In this document: one piece after another, positions 36,029-43,701 of the stretch
How the letters are laid out: every line of letters starts with the position of its first letter
Position numbering within the stretch: position 1 is the first letter of the stretch
Origin: Planococcus citreus
Lineage (GTDB): Bacteria > Bacillota > Bacilli > Bacillales_A > Planococcaceae
Reading direction: 5' to 3'
Assembly: GCF_003664125.1 (NCBI RefSeq)
Contig: NZ_RCCP01000004.1
Span: forward strand, 1-64,000
Length of the DNA stretch: 64,000 nt
Position numbers and translations under genes: made by a program
The notes under the pieces: generated by a model
The model's database searches: none
What the model saw: the letters and a program-made list of their open reading frames with translations, nothing else
Told to the model about the DNA's origin: nothing

Positions 36029-37249
36029 ATGATTATCAATCACAACATCGCAGCACTCAACACGCACCGCCAAATGGGCTCAGCTCAAAGCGCACAAATG
36101 GACAGCATGGAGAAATTGTCTTCTGGTATGCGCATTAATAGCGCAAAAGACGACGCAGCTGGACTTACGATTTCTGAAAAGATGCGCGGACAGATTCGCG
36201 GATTAGAACAAGCCTCAACTAATGCGCAAGGTGGTATTTCACTTATCCAAACGGCTGAGGGTGCTTTGAGTGAAACGCAAGATATTCTTCAACGCATGCG
36301 TGAACTTTCTGTGCAATCTGCCAACGATACAAACACAGATACAGATCGTAACGAAATTCAAAAAGAAGTAGATCAATTAGGTAAAGAGATTGATAGAATT
36401 TCAAGCTCTACTCAGTTTAACACCAAAAATTTACTTGATGGTTCCATGGGTAAAGGAGTAGATACTGCTGTAGCAAATATTAACACTAACAAAGCGCTAG
36501 ATAGTGGTACTGTGACTACTACTTTAGCAACTGGTCTTGAAGATGCTGCAGGAAATAGTTTGGGAATTGTTGAAGGAGATACGATTAAAGTTTCATACGT
36601 AATCAACGGTGAAAAAACTGAAAGCGAAGTTACTGTTGGTGCTACCACAGATCTTGCTGCTATCTTTTCAGGTGCAGGAACTTTAGCGGCAGATGCCAAT
36701 GGTGCTACTTTGACTGCAGGTGCAGCAGGCTTTGAAGGTGCCGTGAATGGATTAACTGTTTCAGTCAAGACAGCCACTGGAGAAACAAGAACGTCTGCTA
36801 CCAGCGCTCTTTCAAGTTTTTCTGAAACGACTGCTGCAGCAAATGTCCGTAACGATGGTCAAGCAACCTTCCAAATCGGTGCAAATACAGGACAAAATAT
36901 CCAGTTATCGTTTGAGAATATGTCTACATCAGCTTTAGGCGTTAAAGGTCTTCAAGTTGGAAATCAAGGGCAAGCAGACGTAGCTATGAAAGTTTTGGAT
37001 GGTGCTATCCAGAAAGTTTCAGCAGAACGTTCAAAACTAGGTTCTACTCAAAATCGTTTAGAGCACACTATTAATAACTTAAATACTTCTGCTGAAAACC
37101 TTACTTCTGCGGAATCACGTATCCGTGACGTTGACATGGCGAAAGAAATGATGGAACAAACTAAGAACTCGATTCTTGCACAAGCATCACAAGCGATGTT
37201 GGCTCAATCCAATCAAATGACTCAATCAGTATTGCAACTGTTGAGATAA
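36029..37249 (+). CDS. hag: flagellin, reading frame of the unspliced mRNA
   Basis: 406 residues. The conserved N-terminal D0/D1 (res 1-140: [36 protein letters not shown]) and C-terminal D1/D0 (from ~res 310: [35 protein letters not shown]) flank a variable surface domain (~150-300). GGAGGT lies 8 bases before ATG. The last 14 codons plus stop (37205-37249) are, in my reading, inside a group I intron. They encode [14 protein letters not shown], a valid flagellin tail. Splicing would replace them by QANQAPQQVLQLLR from 37576-37620, again giving 406 residues. The central part and the intron-borne tail are more AT-rich than the gene start. Confidence 0.95.
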   Translation: MIINHNIAALNTHRQMGSAQSAQMDSMEKLSSGMRINSAKDDAAGLTISEKMRGQIRGLEQASTNAQGGISLIQTAEGALSETQDILQRMRELSVQSANDTNTDTDRNEIQKEVDQLGKEIDRISSSTQFNTKNLLDGSMGKGVDTAVANINTNKALDSGTVTTTLATGLEDAAGNSLGIVEGDTIKVSYVINGEKTESEVTVGATTDLAAIFSGAGTLAADANGATLTAGAAGFEGAVNGLTVSVKTATGETRTSATSALSSFSETTAAANVRNDGQATFQIGANTGQNIQLSFENMSTSALGVKGLQVGNQGQADVAMKVLDGAIQKVSAERSKLGSTQNRLEHTINNLNTSAENLTSAESRIRDVDMAKEMMEQTKNSILAQASQAMLAQSNQMTQSVLQLLR

Positions 37250-37575
37250 TTGATTCTAGGGCGTCTAACCGGGTAACGGGTTAGAATATAACTGGGTGAA
37301 TTGCTGGAACTTCCTAAAGCCCCATCAACCACAACGTAACTGGAAACGGTCGGCGTGATGGTCTGAAAATGACGGGGATGCACCAATGGATAATCAGCAG
37401 CCAAGCTCCTGTGAGGAAACTCTGGAGAAGGTTCAACGACTAGGATAGACCGTCTAAGGCGAAGGCTATGACGATGAAATCCGTAGGGCGGCAAGCGCCG
37501 TTCGAAGTGCCCAGCCCCTCTAAGTAGAGGGTGAAGATATAGTCTATTCTATGATCGAAAGACATAGCGGCAAAG
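37205..37575 (+). ncRNA. group I self-splicing intron in the flagellin gene
   Basis: Core elements occur in order: P2 hairpin TCTAACC/GGTTAGA (37264-37285), P4 strand AATTGCTGGAA (37299-37309), Q element AATCAGCAGCCAAGC (37392-37406), R element GTTCAACGACTAG (37431-37443), S element AAGATATAGTCT (37534-37545) with P7 GACTA/TAGTC, and P9 CTATG/CATAG (37549-37567). No ORF lies in the core. The ends are inferred: exon 1 ends in T37204 and the last intron base is G37575. The guide CTAGGGC (37256-37262) could pair with the joined exons GCT|CAAG in six of seven positions, with U-G at the splice site. The core is certain; the 5' splice site is uncertain. Confidence 0.88.
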
Positions 37576-37620
37576 CAAGCCAACCAAGCACCACAGCAAG
37601 TTCTTCAATTGCTGCGTTAA
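37576..37620 (+). CDS. hag: flagellin exon 2 (alternative C-terminus)
   Basis: Encodes QANQAPQQVLQLLR and TAA, the canonical flagellin end, 10 of 14 residues identical to the tail encoded before the intron. It has no start codon or ribosome-binding site and can be expressed only by splicing. Its GC content (21 of 45 bases) is host-like, against 15 of 45 for the other tail. A terminator follows. Confidence 0.8.
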   Translation, partial: QANQAPQQVLQLLR

Positions 37621-37630
37621 TTTTAAACAC

Positions 37631-37663
37631 CAAAAGGAGCCTGATTCTAGGCTCCTTTTTTTA
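37631..37663 (+). terminator. terminator of flagellin transcript
   Basis: AAAAGGAGCCT and AGGCTCCTTTT pair around GATTCT, with a T run. It lies after exon 2, so the intron is inside the transcript. Confidence 0.88.
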
Positions 37664-37690
37664 TAAGCAAGATCATGAGGGGGAATTCAT

Positions 37691-37867
37691 ATGGATATTG
37701 CCGCATTATCAATGTCGCTGAGCCAGATGAATGTCCGGCAAGAAGCAAGTGTTTTAGTCACTAAGAAAGTGATGGACCAGGCCGAGACGAATAGTGCTAG
37801 TGTTGTAAAGATGCTTGAGCAATCCGTGCAGCCGCATATTGGCGGTTCGATTGATTTGAAAGGCTGA
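37691..37867 (+). CDS. YjfB-family putative motility protein
   Basis: 58 residues, too short for many gene finders. MDIAALSMSLSQMNVRQEAS and a C-terminal IGGSIDLKG match the YjfB family found near flagellar genes. GAGGGGGA precedes the ATG. The function is unknown. Confidence 0.78.
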   Translation: MDIAALSMSLSQMNVRQEASVLVTKKVMDQAETNSASVVKMLEQSVQPHIGGSIDLKG

Positions 37868-37877
37868 ACTTAAATAT

Positions 37878-37915
37878 GGAAAGAGGCTGGGGAATATTTT
37901 CCCCAGCCTCTTTCC
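37878..37915. terminator. bidirectional terminator between yjfB and endonuclease gene
   Basis: GAAAGAGGCTGGGGAA and its perfect complement flank a short loop between the two convergent genes. Confidence 0.88.
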
Positions 37916-37931
37916 GTTAGAGAGGAAACTT

Positions 37932-38777
37932 CTAAGTTTCGCGAATTTCTCTCCATTTATAGACAATAGACCAATAGCTCCGACCTAATTTTTCTGCAAT
38001 TGTTTTATCCGTAAAGCCCTGGCTTTTCATCAACCGGATTTGATTGCATTCTTCTTCTGAATAGTTTTTGTTGCGTTCAGATGAACTGGCGATGACTGCG
38101 TATTCTGGATGCGATTCTCTGTATCTTGAGATTTCCTTTTCGAAACGAAAATCCCAATTTGTTTTATAGAACATAGAGGGGCAGTCCGAGGCTTCATTAT
38201 AGACAAGCTGAAGAAACTTCAAGGTTTCGCTTACTTTTGTGGTTTTTAGCACGTAGCCAAAACCATCTTTTCTTTTACTTAGTCGCATTTCTATGGAGAA
38301 GGTCGAAAAAATATGGGTTTGTAACTTGCTAAGGTCTTCACGTGAAAAGCATTGCAAATATAGATAGATATGCGGAGTGAGATAAATTCGCTTTTTTAGC
38401 TTATTCTTATCCACTGTTATGGACAATGATCCGTCGTCTAAAAATAAGGTGGTAAGAAAAATAGGGAGGTTGCAGAGTTTTAACATTTCGTCGGAGATGA
38501 CTTTATTTCCATCGACATTATAAAAGCGAGGGAATAGTTCAGTGAAGAGCGGAAGAGAAGGGGAGAGTAGTAAAGTGTTTCTGGAATTAAAATAAAAATA
38601 GGAAGGTAATAAATTATACTTCCAAATGCGATAATCAAGTTGCTGGATACTGAAATGTTCTCGGTAACTATTATTCTTTCGGCGGGAACCCGGGTAGATT
38701 TTTGTGATTTCACCATCTCCCATAATACTGGCTATTAGTACATTTTGTTCTATAGCAGTCAGGTTCAATAACTCCAC
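37932..38777 (-). CDS. free-standing LAGLIDADG homing endonuclease
   Basis: 281 residues. Two LAGLIDADG helices are seen: VLIASIMGDGEI (res 13-24, Asp21) and FLTTLFLDDGSL (res 107-118, Asp114 or 115), as in LAGLIDADG_2-type monomers. A C-terminal HTH tail (~res 240-281: YSEEECNQIRLMKSQG, TDKTIAEKLGRSYWSIVYKW) may add DNA contacts. Start is GTG with GAAGGAGGG upstream. It is AT-rich compared with neighbours, a sign of transfer. It lies outside the ORF-less flagellin intron, on the other strand, and probably cuts an intron-less flagellin allele; that target is an inference. Confidence 0.87.
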   Translation of the reverse strand: MELLNLTAIEQNVLIASIMGDGEITKIYPGSRRKNNSYREHFSIQQLDYRIWKYNLLPSYFYFNSRNTLLLSPSLPLFTELFPRFYNVDGNKVISDEMLKLCNLPIFLTTLFLDDGSLSITVDKNKLKKRIYLTPHIYLYLQCFSREDLSKLQTHIFSTFSIEMRLSKRKDGFGYVLKTTKVSETLKFLQLVYNEASDCPSMFYKTNWDFRFEKEISRYRESHPEYAVIASSSERNKNYSEEECNQIRLMKSQGFTDKTIAEKLGRSYWSIVYKWREIRET

Positions 38778-38793
38778 TAAAATCCCTCCTTCA

Positions 38794-38807
38794 AGAACGT
38801 GTGTTCT
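38794..38807 (-). promoter_or_regulatory. LexA-type SOS box upstream of endonuclease gene
   Basis: AGAAC-GTGT-GTTCT contains the exact core GAAC-N4-GTTC of the Gram-positive LexA box. It abuts the ribosome-binding site and lies just downstream of a TATAAT -10 element (38813-38818, minus strand), the position expected for an operator overlapping the transcript start. Confidence 0.65.
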
Positions 38808-38932
38808 ATTTAATTATATATCTATTCTATTTTAAATACTAGCTGGAGAAAATTTTTAAGTAGTTTTCAAAGTTATTTAAGCGTGAAGCGGTAAAAAGTC
38901 ATAGCTTCCATTCCAAACAAAATTACTCTACA

Positions 38933-38959
38933 TAAAACCTACCATCAATACGCCTATTC
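38933..38959 (+). promoter_or_regulatory. degenerate SigD-like promoter
   Basis: TAAA, 15 bases, GCCTATTC keeps the -35 and GCC part of the SigD consensus but departs in the rest. It would serve the glucosaminidase-like gene 65 bases downstream. Confidence 0.4.
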
Positions 38960-39023
38960 TTTTTTCCAACATCTTCTTGTAAACTAAACGAATAAATGGA
39001 AACGGAAGGTGTGGGAGAATATG

Positions 39024-39740
39024 ATGGGGCCGATCAATTCAAATTGGCTGTTTCAGTCGGCGATGAGTTCGCTTCAGCAGTCGTCAGCAACAAACGGAAG
39101 CGGAGCGGCGAATAGCCAAATGTCCGGGATGGCGGGGCCAGGGTCGTTTATGATGCTGTTGATGGCGGCGATGATGGAGAATGTCCAGCAAATGCAAACG
39201 CCGATGCAGCAAGCGCCAGCCGCAAACAACTTGTCGTTTATGTCACCGGCAAGTTCTTCGTATAATCCGGCCGTCGCGAATCTGACGATGCAGCATAAAG
39301 ACGTGGCGACGAGCGCTGCGGATCAAAGCGATCTGAAATTCCGTCCTGTCCAGTTTTTGAAACTCGACGGGCAGCTCGACGGGAAATTGAGCGGCACGGC
39401 GGTGCATTTCATTGAAGCCGGCAAGAAATACGATATCGACCCGAATCTTTTGTCTGCGATTGCGGTGCATGAAACCGGAAATGGCTCTTCACGCGCGGCA
39501 AATGAGAAAAACAATATCGCCGGCATGATGGGCAAAAACGGCCTTCGCAGCTATGAATCGGTGGCAGATAGCATTTACGACATGGCACGCAATTTGCGGC
39601 AGAATTATTTGAACCAAGGCAAGGAAAGCATCGCGCAAATCGGCGCGAAATATGCTCCGGTTGGCGCAGCGAACGATCCGACGGGCCTCAACAACCACTG
39701 GACGCAAGGCGTCAGCAAGTTTTATACGCAACTCACATAA
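39024..39740 (+). CDS. flagellar-locus glucosaminidase/lysozyme-like protein
   Basis: About 238 residues. The first ~110 are low-complexity, Met/Gln/Ser-rich. The C-terminal domain (~res 125-235) has the glucosaminidase (LYZ2-like) pattern FIEAGKKYDIDPNLLSAIAVHETGNGSSRAANEKNN with the catalytic Glu in HETG. It lacks a clear signal peptide. A role in opening peptidoglycan for the flagellar rod or hook, like the muramidase part of FlgJ, is plausible. Three in-frame starts (39009 GTG, 39021 and 39024 ATG) are possible; spacing from GGGAG favours the last. Confidence 0.75.
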   Translation: MGPINSNWLFQSAMSSLQQSSATNGSGAANSQMSGMAGPGSFMMLLMAAMMENVQQMQTPMQQAPAANNLSFMSPASSSYNPAVANLTMQHKDVATSAADQSDLKFRPVQFLKLDGQLDGKLSGTAVHFIEAGKKYDIDPNLLSAIAVHETGNGSSRAANEKNNIAGMMGKNGLRSYESVADSIYDMARNLRQNYLNQGKESIAQIGAKYAPVGAANDPTGLNNHWTQGVSKFYTQLT

Positions 39741-39788
39741 GATAAGGCAGGCTCTTTACGGGCTTGTCTTATTTTTTTGATTCTGTAC

Positions 39789-39815
39789 TAAAAAAATCCA
39801 GGATCGTGCCGATAA
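39789..39815 (+). promoter_or_regulatory. SigD promoter of flaG-fliD-fliT-fliS
   Basis: TAAA, 15 bases, GCCGATAA, one mismatch from the consensus, about 50 bases before flaG. Confidence 0.85.
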
Positions 39816-39865
39816 TAAGGATAGAGAGCTTTTTAGATCGATTTGAGAAGACGGGGAGTGTCGTC

Positions 39866-40210
39866 ATGGAAGTCACTAATCAAGCAATGCCACATCTTCA
39901 AGAGACCAGTAAAATAGATCCGATTGTTGCAAAAGAAACGGGAATCCCTGAAAAAAATCAGTTCCAAGAACCCGCTCAAGTTATCACGAAAGAAATGGTG
40001 ACGGATAAAGTAGCTGTCATGAACGAATTTTTAGTGCCAACTGAAACCAATATCAAATTCCAGCTGCATGAGCAATTGGAAGTGTATTACGTGCAAGTGA
40101 TTGATACCAAAACCGATGAAGTACTGCGGGAAATCCCGAACCGGAAGTTTTTGGACATGTACGCTTCGATGGCCGAAATTACGGGCATGATGATTGATGA
40201 AAAACGATAA
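39866..40210 (+). CDS. flaG: flagellar protein FlaG
   Basis: 114 residues. The conserved C-terminal part reads KFQLHEQLEVYYVQVIDTKTDEVLREIPNRKFLDMYA. It influences filament length in other bacteria. Its place before fliD is conserved. The ATG after GGGGAG is used because the longer frame begins upstream of the SigD promoter. Confidence 0.9.
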   Translation: MEVTNQAMPHLQETSKIDPIVAKETGIPEKNQFQEPAQVITKEMVTDKVAVMNEFLVPTETNIKFQLHEQLEVYYVQVIDTKTDEVLREIPNRKFLDMYASMAEITGMMIDEKR

Positions 40211-40228
40211 GACAGGAGTGAACGAGCT

Positions 40229-41737
40229 ATGAGCGCAATGCGAATCGGCGGATTGGCTTCCGGGATGGACACTGACTCCATCGTGAAACAAATGATGCAA
40301 ATACAGAAAATGCCCTTAGATAAACTAATGCAACAAAAAGTCTGGACCGAGTGGCAGCAAGAAGCGACACGCGAGCAGAATCTCGCGTTCTCAAGTCTGC
40401 GCACGAGTGCCAGCAATTTGCGCTTGCAATCGAGCTTCAATGCCTATAGCGCCGAAACCACAGGCTCCGGTAGTGCGAAAGTTACAGCGACCGCGACTGC
40501 GATGAGTGGGAATTATAAAGTGGAAGTTCATTCTCTGGCAACTGCTGCGAAAATGACCTCCGAAGTGGCAGTCCAAAAAACAGGCGGTGGTGCGGCAAAA
40601 TCAACCGATGTCATTGGTGTCGCGGGGAGAATCGCTATTCAAGTCGTAGGCAAGGCCGATATCAATGTAGATATCGAAGCAACTACGACCTACGCGGATG
40701 TAGCGAAAAAGATTCAGGAAGCGACTGCAGGAAAGCAGCCCGCACTTCGCGTCAATTTCGATGACACGACCTCGCATTTCTTTATCTCATCGAAAGATCT
40801 TGGTGCTGCACAAAACTTCACCTTGGCTTTCCAAAATACGGATGGCACTCCGAATGTGGCTCTGGGCAAGCAGGTCACCGGAATTGAGCAAGCTTCAAAA
40901 GCTTCAAGCACCGCAACAGACGCCTCTGTCAGTCTTGATGGCATTCGGGTAAACGGGCTAACTAGTAATAAAACGATCATCAATGGCTTGGCTATCGAGT
41001 TGAATAAAGTTGATACAAACGGCAGTTCATCGTCCATAACCGTCAAATCAGATCCGGAAAAGCCAGTACAGATGCTTAAAGATTTTGTAGAAGCGTACAA
41101 CAAAACGATTGAAGACCTCCAAAAGCAGATTGTGGAGAAACGCTACCCGGATTTCCAGCCGCTTTCGGATGAACAGAAAAAAGACATGAGCGACAATGAA
41201 ATCGAATTATGGGAAGAAAAAGCACGCAGTGGCTTGTTGCGCAATGACCCGATCATGAAATCGGCGCTGCAGGATCTGCGACGTGAATTCATGGATAAAG
41301 TCGAAAGCATTGGGGATGGCAGTATTAATTTATTGTCCCAAATCGGGATCAATACAGGCGATTACCGCGAAGGCGGAAAGTTGTTCATCGATGAAGATAA
41401 ATTGAGGACCGCTCTTTCGGAAAAACCGGATGAAGTGATGAACTTGTTCACGGTCCGCAGTGCAGCGGGTGACGGCATCGGTGCGCGTGTCTATGACAAG
41501 CTCAACGACATCGTTAAAAACCTGAGCACACAGGCGGGGAGCCTAGGGAGTCCGGTCGACAACAGCACGATGTCCAAGAAACTGCGCCGCATGGAAACGG
41601 AAATCACGCGCTGGCAGGATCGTTTGACGAGCATCGAAGACCGTTACTGGAGCCAGTTCACGGCGATGGAAAAAGCGCTCAGCAAAATGAATTCGCAAAG
41701 CGCTTGGATGCAGCAGAATATGTTCGGAGGCATGTAA
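40229..41737 (+). CDS. fliD: flagellar cap protein FliD
   Basis: 502 residues, normal length. N-terminal MRIGGLASGMDTDSIVKQMMQIQKMPLDKLMQQK and the C-terminal helices SIEDRYWSQFTAMEKALSKMNSQSAWMQQ are diagnostic. It caps the filament and folds flagellin. AGGAG precedes the start. Its TAA overlaps the ATG of the next gene (TAATG). Confidence 0.95.
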   Translation: MSAMRIGGLASGMDTDSIVKQMMQIQKMPLDKLMQQKVWTEWQQEATREQNLAFSSLRTSASNLRLQSSFNAYSAETTGSGSAKVTATATAMSGNYKVEVHSLATAAKMTSEVAVQKTGGGAAKSTDVIGVAGRIAIQVVGKADINVDIEATTTYADVAKKIQEATAGKQPALRVNFDDTTSHFFISSKDLGAAQNFTLAFQNTDGTPNVALGKQVTGIEQASKASSTATDASVSLDGIRVNGLTSNKTIINGLAIELNKVDTNGSSSSITVKSDPEKPVQMLKDFVEAYNKTIEDLQKQIVEKRYPDFQPLSDEQKKDMSDNEIELWEEKARSGLLRNDPIMKSALQDLRREFMDKVESIGDGSINLLSQIGINTGDYREGGKLFIDEDKLRTALSEKPDEVMNLFTVRSAAGDGIGARVYDKLNDIVKNLSTQAGSLGSPVDNSTMSKKLRRMETEITRWQDRLTSIEDRYWSQFTAMEKALSKMNSQSAWMQQNMFGGM

Positions 41738-42117
41738 TGGAAAAAAGAATCGATGGGCTCACCAAATTTCTGACGCAGACGCTAGCGATTTATGAACAAG
41801 CACAATTAATTGATTCAGATATGGATAAAAATGAACTGGCACCACTCGAACGGCTTCAAGAGTTGTTCGACAGCCGGCAAGAAACAATCGAAGCGCTCGC
41901 TGAACAAGTAACGAGCGAATGGGCGGCGGACGAACAAGCGATCATCGCCAAGATCCAGCAGACAGAAATCCAGCTGCAGCCACTCATGCAGACGGTGCAC
42001 GAACAGTTTGCCGCACAGATGGCCCGGCTCGGCCAAGCGCGGAAAGTCTCCGGGCAATATGCCGGCGCTTACCGCCAACCGACGAGCGGCGGCTCATTTA
42101 TCGACCAACGCAAGTAA
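41737..42117 (+). CDS. fliT: FliT-like flagellar export chaperone
   Basis: 126 residues, predicted helical and acidic, with EQAQLIDSDMDKNELAPLERLQELFDSRQ. Weak in motif but in the fixed fliD-fliT-fliS position. FliT chaperones FliD. The start is coupled to the fliD stop. Name given by position and helical character. Confidence 0.7.
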   Translation: MEKRIDGLTKFLTQTLAIYEQAQLIDSDMDKNELAPLERLQELFDSRQETIEALAEQVTSEWAADEQAIIAKIQQTEIQLQPLMQTVHEQFAAQMARLGQARKVSGQYAGAYRQPTSGGSFIDQRK

Positions 42118-42132
42118 GAGAGGGGCACTATA

Positions 42133-42507
42133 ATGGCAACGATCAATCCATACCAGACCTACCAGCAAAATTCCGTCATGACCGCATCATCTGAAGAATT
42201 GACCTTGATGCTCTATAACGGTTGCTTGAAGTTCATCAAACTCGCAAAAAAAGCGATGCTCGATAAACAGTTTGAAGAAAAGAACAAAAACCTGCTGAAA
42301 GCGCAAGCTATCATCCAGGAACTGCGCAGCACCTTGAACCCGGACATCGCGCTGTCGAAAGAACTCGAACAGCTGTATGAATACCAAAACAACTCGCTCA
42401 TGGAAGCGAATATGAAAAACGACGCAGCAGCACTCGACGCTGTACTCGCAGACTTAACAGAACTGCGCAACACCTGGAAGCAAGCCATGGCATTAGCAAA
42501 ACAATAA
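42133..42507 (+). CDS. fliS: flagellin export chaperone FliS
   Basis: 124 residues. NPYQTYQQNSVMTASSEELTLMLYNGCLKFIKLA (res 4-37) and LNPDIALSKELEQLYEYQNNSLMEAN are the FliS signature. It binds the C-terminal end of unfolded flagellin, the same end that is variable through the intron here. GAGAGGGGC precedes the start. Confidence 0.95.
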   Translation: MATINPYQTYQQNSVMTASSEELTLMLYNGCLKFIKLAKKAMLDKQFEEKNKNLLKAQAIIQELRSTLNPDIALSKELEQLYEYQNNSLMEANMKNDAAALDAVLADLTELRNTWKQAMALAKQ

Positions 42508-42540
42508 GGGATATGTTGGGTTGAATAACTGAGGGAGAAA

Positions 42541-42660
42541 CTTAAAGGAACCGCTTCAGGCGGACGCTTTCCGCGGGCATGGCTTGAGCCTCCTCGGTCG
42601 CTTCGCTTCCTGCGGGGTCTCAAGACTCATGCTATTCCCGCAGGAGTCGCCGCCTTCCGC
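42541..42660. repeat. dispersed palindromic intergenic repeat, copy 3
   Basis: GGCGGACGCTTTCCGCGGGC, then TTGAGCCTCCTCGGTCGCTTCGC, CTGCGGGGTCTCAAG and CCCGCAGGAGTCGCCGCC: outer arms are imperfect inverted copies, so the unit can fold into a long hairpin. This is the cleanest of the three copies. Confidence 0.7.
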
Positions 42661-42689
42661 TTTTTATAATTAGCAAAAAAGGATATGGA

Positions 42690-42830
42690 GCAAAACAGCG
42701 CAGACTCCTGGGGGAGCAGAAACGGAGGGGGCTTTCCAACTCCGTTTCGATGAAGTGCCGAAATCCATTCGGGCGCCTAGCCCGAATTAGTTCGGCGCGA
42801 GCCCCCCGGAAAGCCAGCTGTTTTGCGGAA
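42690..42830. repeat. second type of structured intergenic element
   Basis: CGCAGACTCCTGGGGGAGCAGAAACGG...GGGGGCTTTCC and, at the other end, GCGAGCCCCCCGGAAAGCC are inverted copies, with smaller hairpins inside (CCGAAATCCATTCGG; GCCCGAATTAGTTCGG). No coding potential. It fills the gap between fliS and motA. Confidence 0.5.
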
Positions 42831-42897
42831 TATCGCAAACAATGAAATCTCACAGGCTCATTATTCAACTCAACAAATATCCAAAGTGAAATGAGGT

Positions 42898-43701
42898 ATG
42901 GACGTGGATAAGACATCTTGGTTAGGCATCATCTTGGGCGTACTTGTGCTCGTCGGCGGCATGGCCTTGAAAGGGTCCAGCCCGGCCGCACTATATAACC
43001 CAGCCGCATTGGTCATCATTTTCATGGGCACCGCCGCCTGTATCTTGATCGCCTTTCCGATGGACGAAGTAAAGCGCATCCCGGGGCTGTTCAAAGTGTT
43101 GTTCGGTGAACAGAAAACATTGTCGATCAAAGAACTGATCCCGATGTTCACCGGCTGGGCGATGGTCGCAAGAAAAGAAGGCTTGCTCGCCTTGGAAGAG
43201 CGTGCAGAAGAAGTGGAAGACCCGTTTTTGCAGCGCGGCTTGAAAATGGTCGTCGATGGCCAATCGCTCGAGCACATCCGTGACTTGATGGAAGAAGACA
43301 TCGCGGCAATGGAAGACCGCCACGAACTCGGAGCGAAAATATTCACCCAAGCCGGTACATACGCGCCGACGCTCGGCGTGCTTGGAGCGGTTATCGGGCT
43401 CGTCGCAGCACTAGGTCATTTGGACGATGTGGCATTGCTCGGAAAATCGATTTCAGCGGCATTTATTGCAACGCTGTTCGGGATTTTCACAGGATATGTC
43501 CTGTGGCACCCATTCGCCAATAAATTAAAGCGTAAATCCGAAAAGGAAGCGCGCGTGAAACAAATCATGCTTGAAGGCTTGCTTGCCGTACAAGAAGGCT
43601 TGCCTGCACGAACTGTAGAAGAAAAACTTTTGACGTATCTGCCGGCCAAAGACCGTGTCTTAGAAGACGAACAACAGAGTGGTGTTGAAGTTGAAGCGTA
43701 A
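42898..43701 (+). CDS. motA: flagellar motor stator protein MotA
   Basis: 267 residues, four membrane helices (~res 5-22, 33-52, 155-178, 187-210). It follows B. subtilis MotA closely: MVVDGQSLEHIRDLMEEDIAAMEDRH, FTQAGTYAPTLGVLGAVIGL, GYVLWHPFANKLKRKS. This supports the proton-type MotA rather than MotP. motB overlaps its end. Confidence 0.95.
   Translation: MDVDKTSWLGIILGVLVLVGGMALKGSSPAALYNPAALVIIFMGTAACILIAFPMDEVKRIPGLFKVLFGEQKTLSIKELIPMFTGWAMVARKEGLLALEERAEEVEDPFLQRGLKMVVDGQSLEHIRDLMEEDIAAMEDRHELGAKIFTQAGTYAPTLGVLGAVIGLVAALGHLDDVALLGKSISAAFIATLFGIFTGYVLWHPFANKLKRKSEKEARVKQIMLEGLLAVQEGLPARTVEEKLLTYLPAKDRVLEDEQQSGVEVEA

Noticed and set aside
37241-37262. 5' splice site directly at the flagellin stop (after T37247), suggested by TAATTGA, which resembles intron starts in phages
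   Set aside because: I could not build a P1 helix with a U-G pair there without using bases of P2, and joining to exon 2 in frame would give a tandem double tail. It remains a possible alternative.
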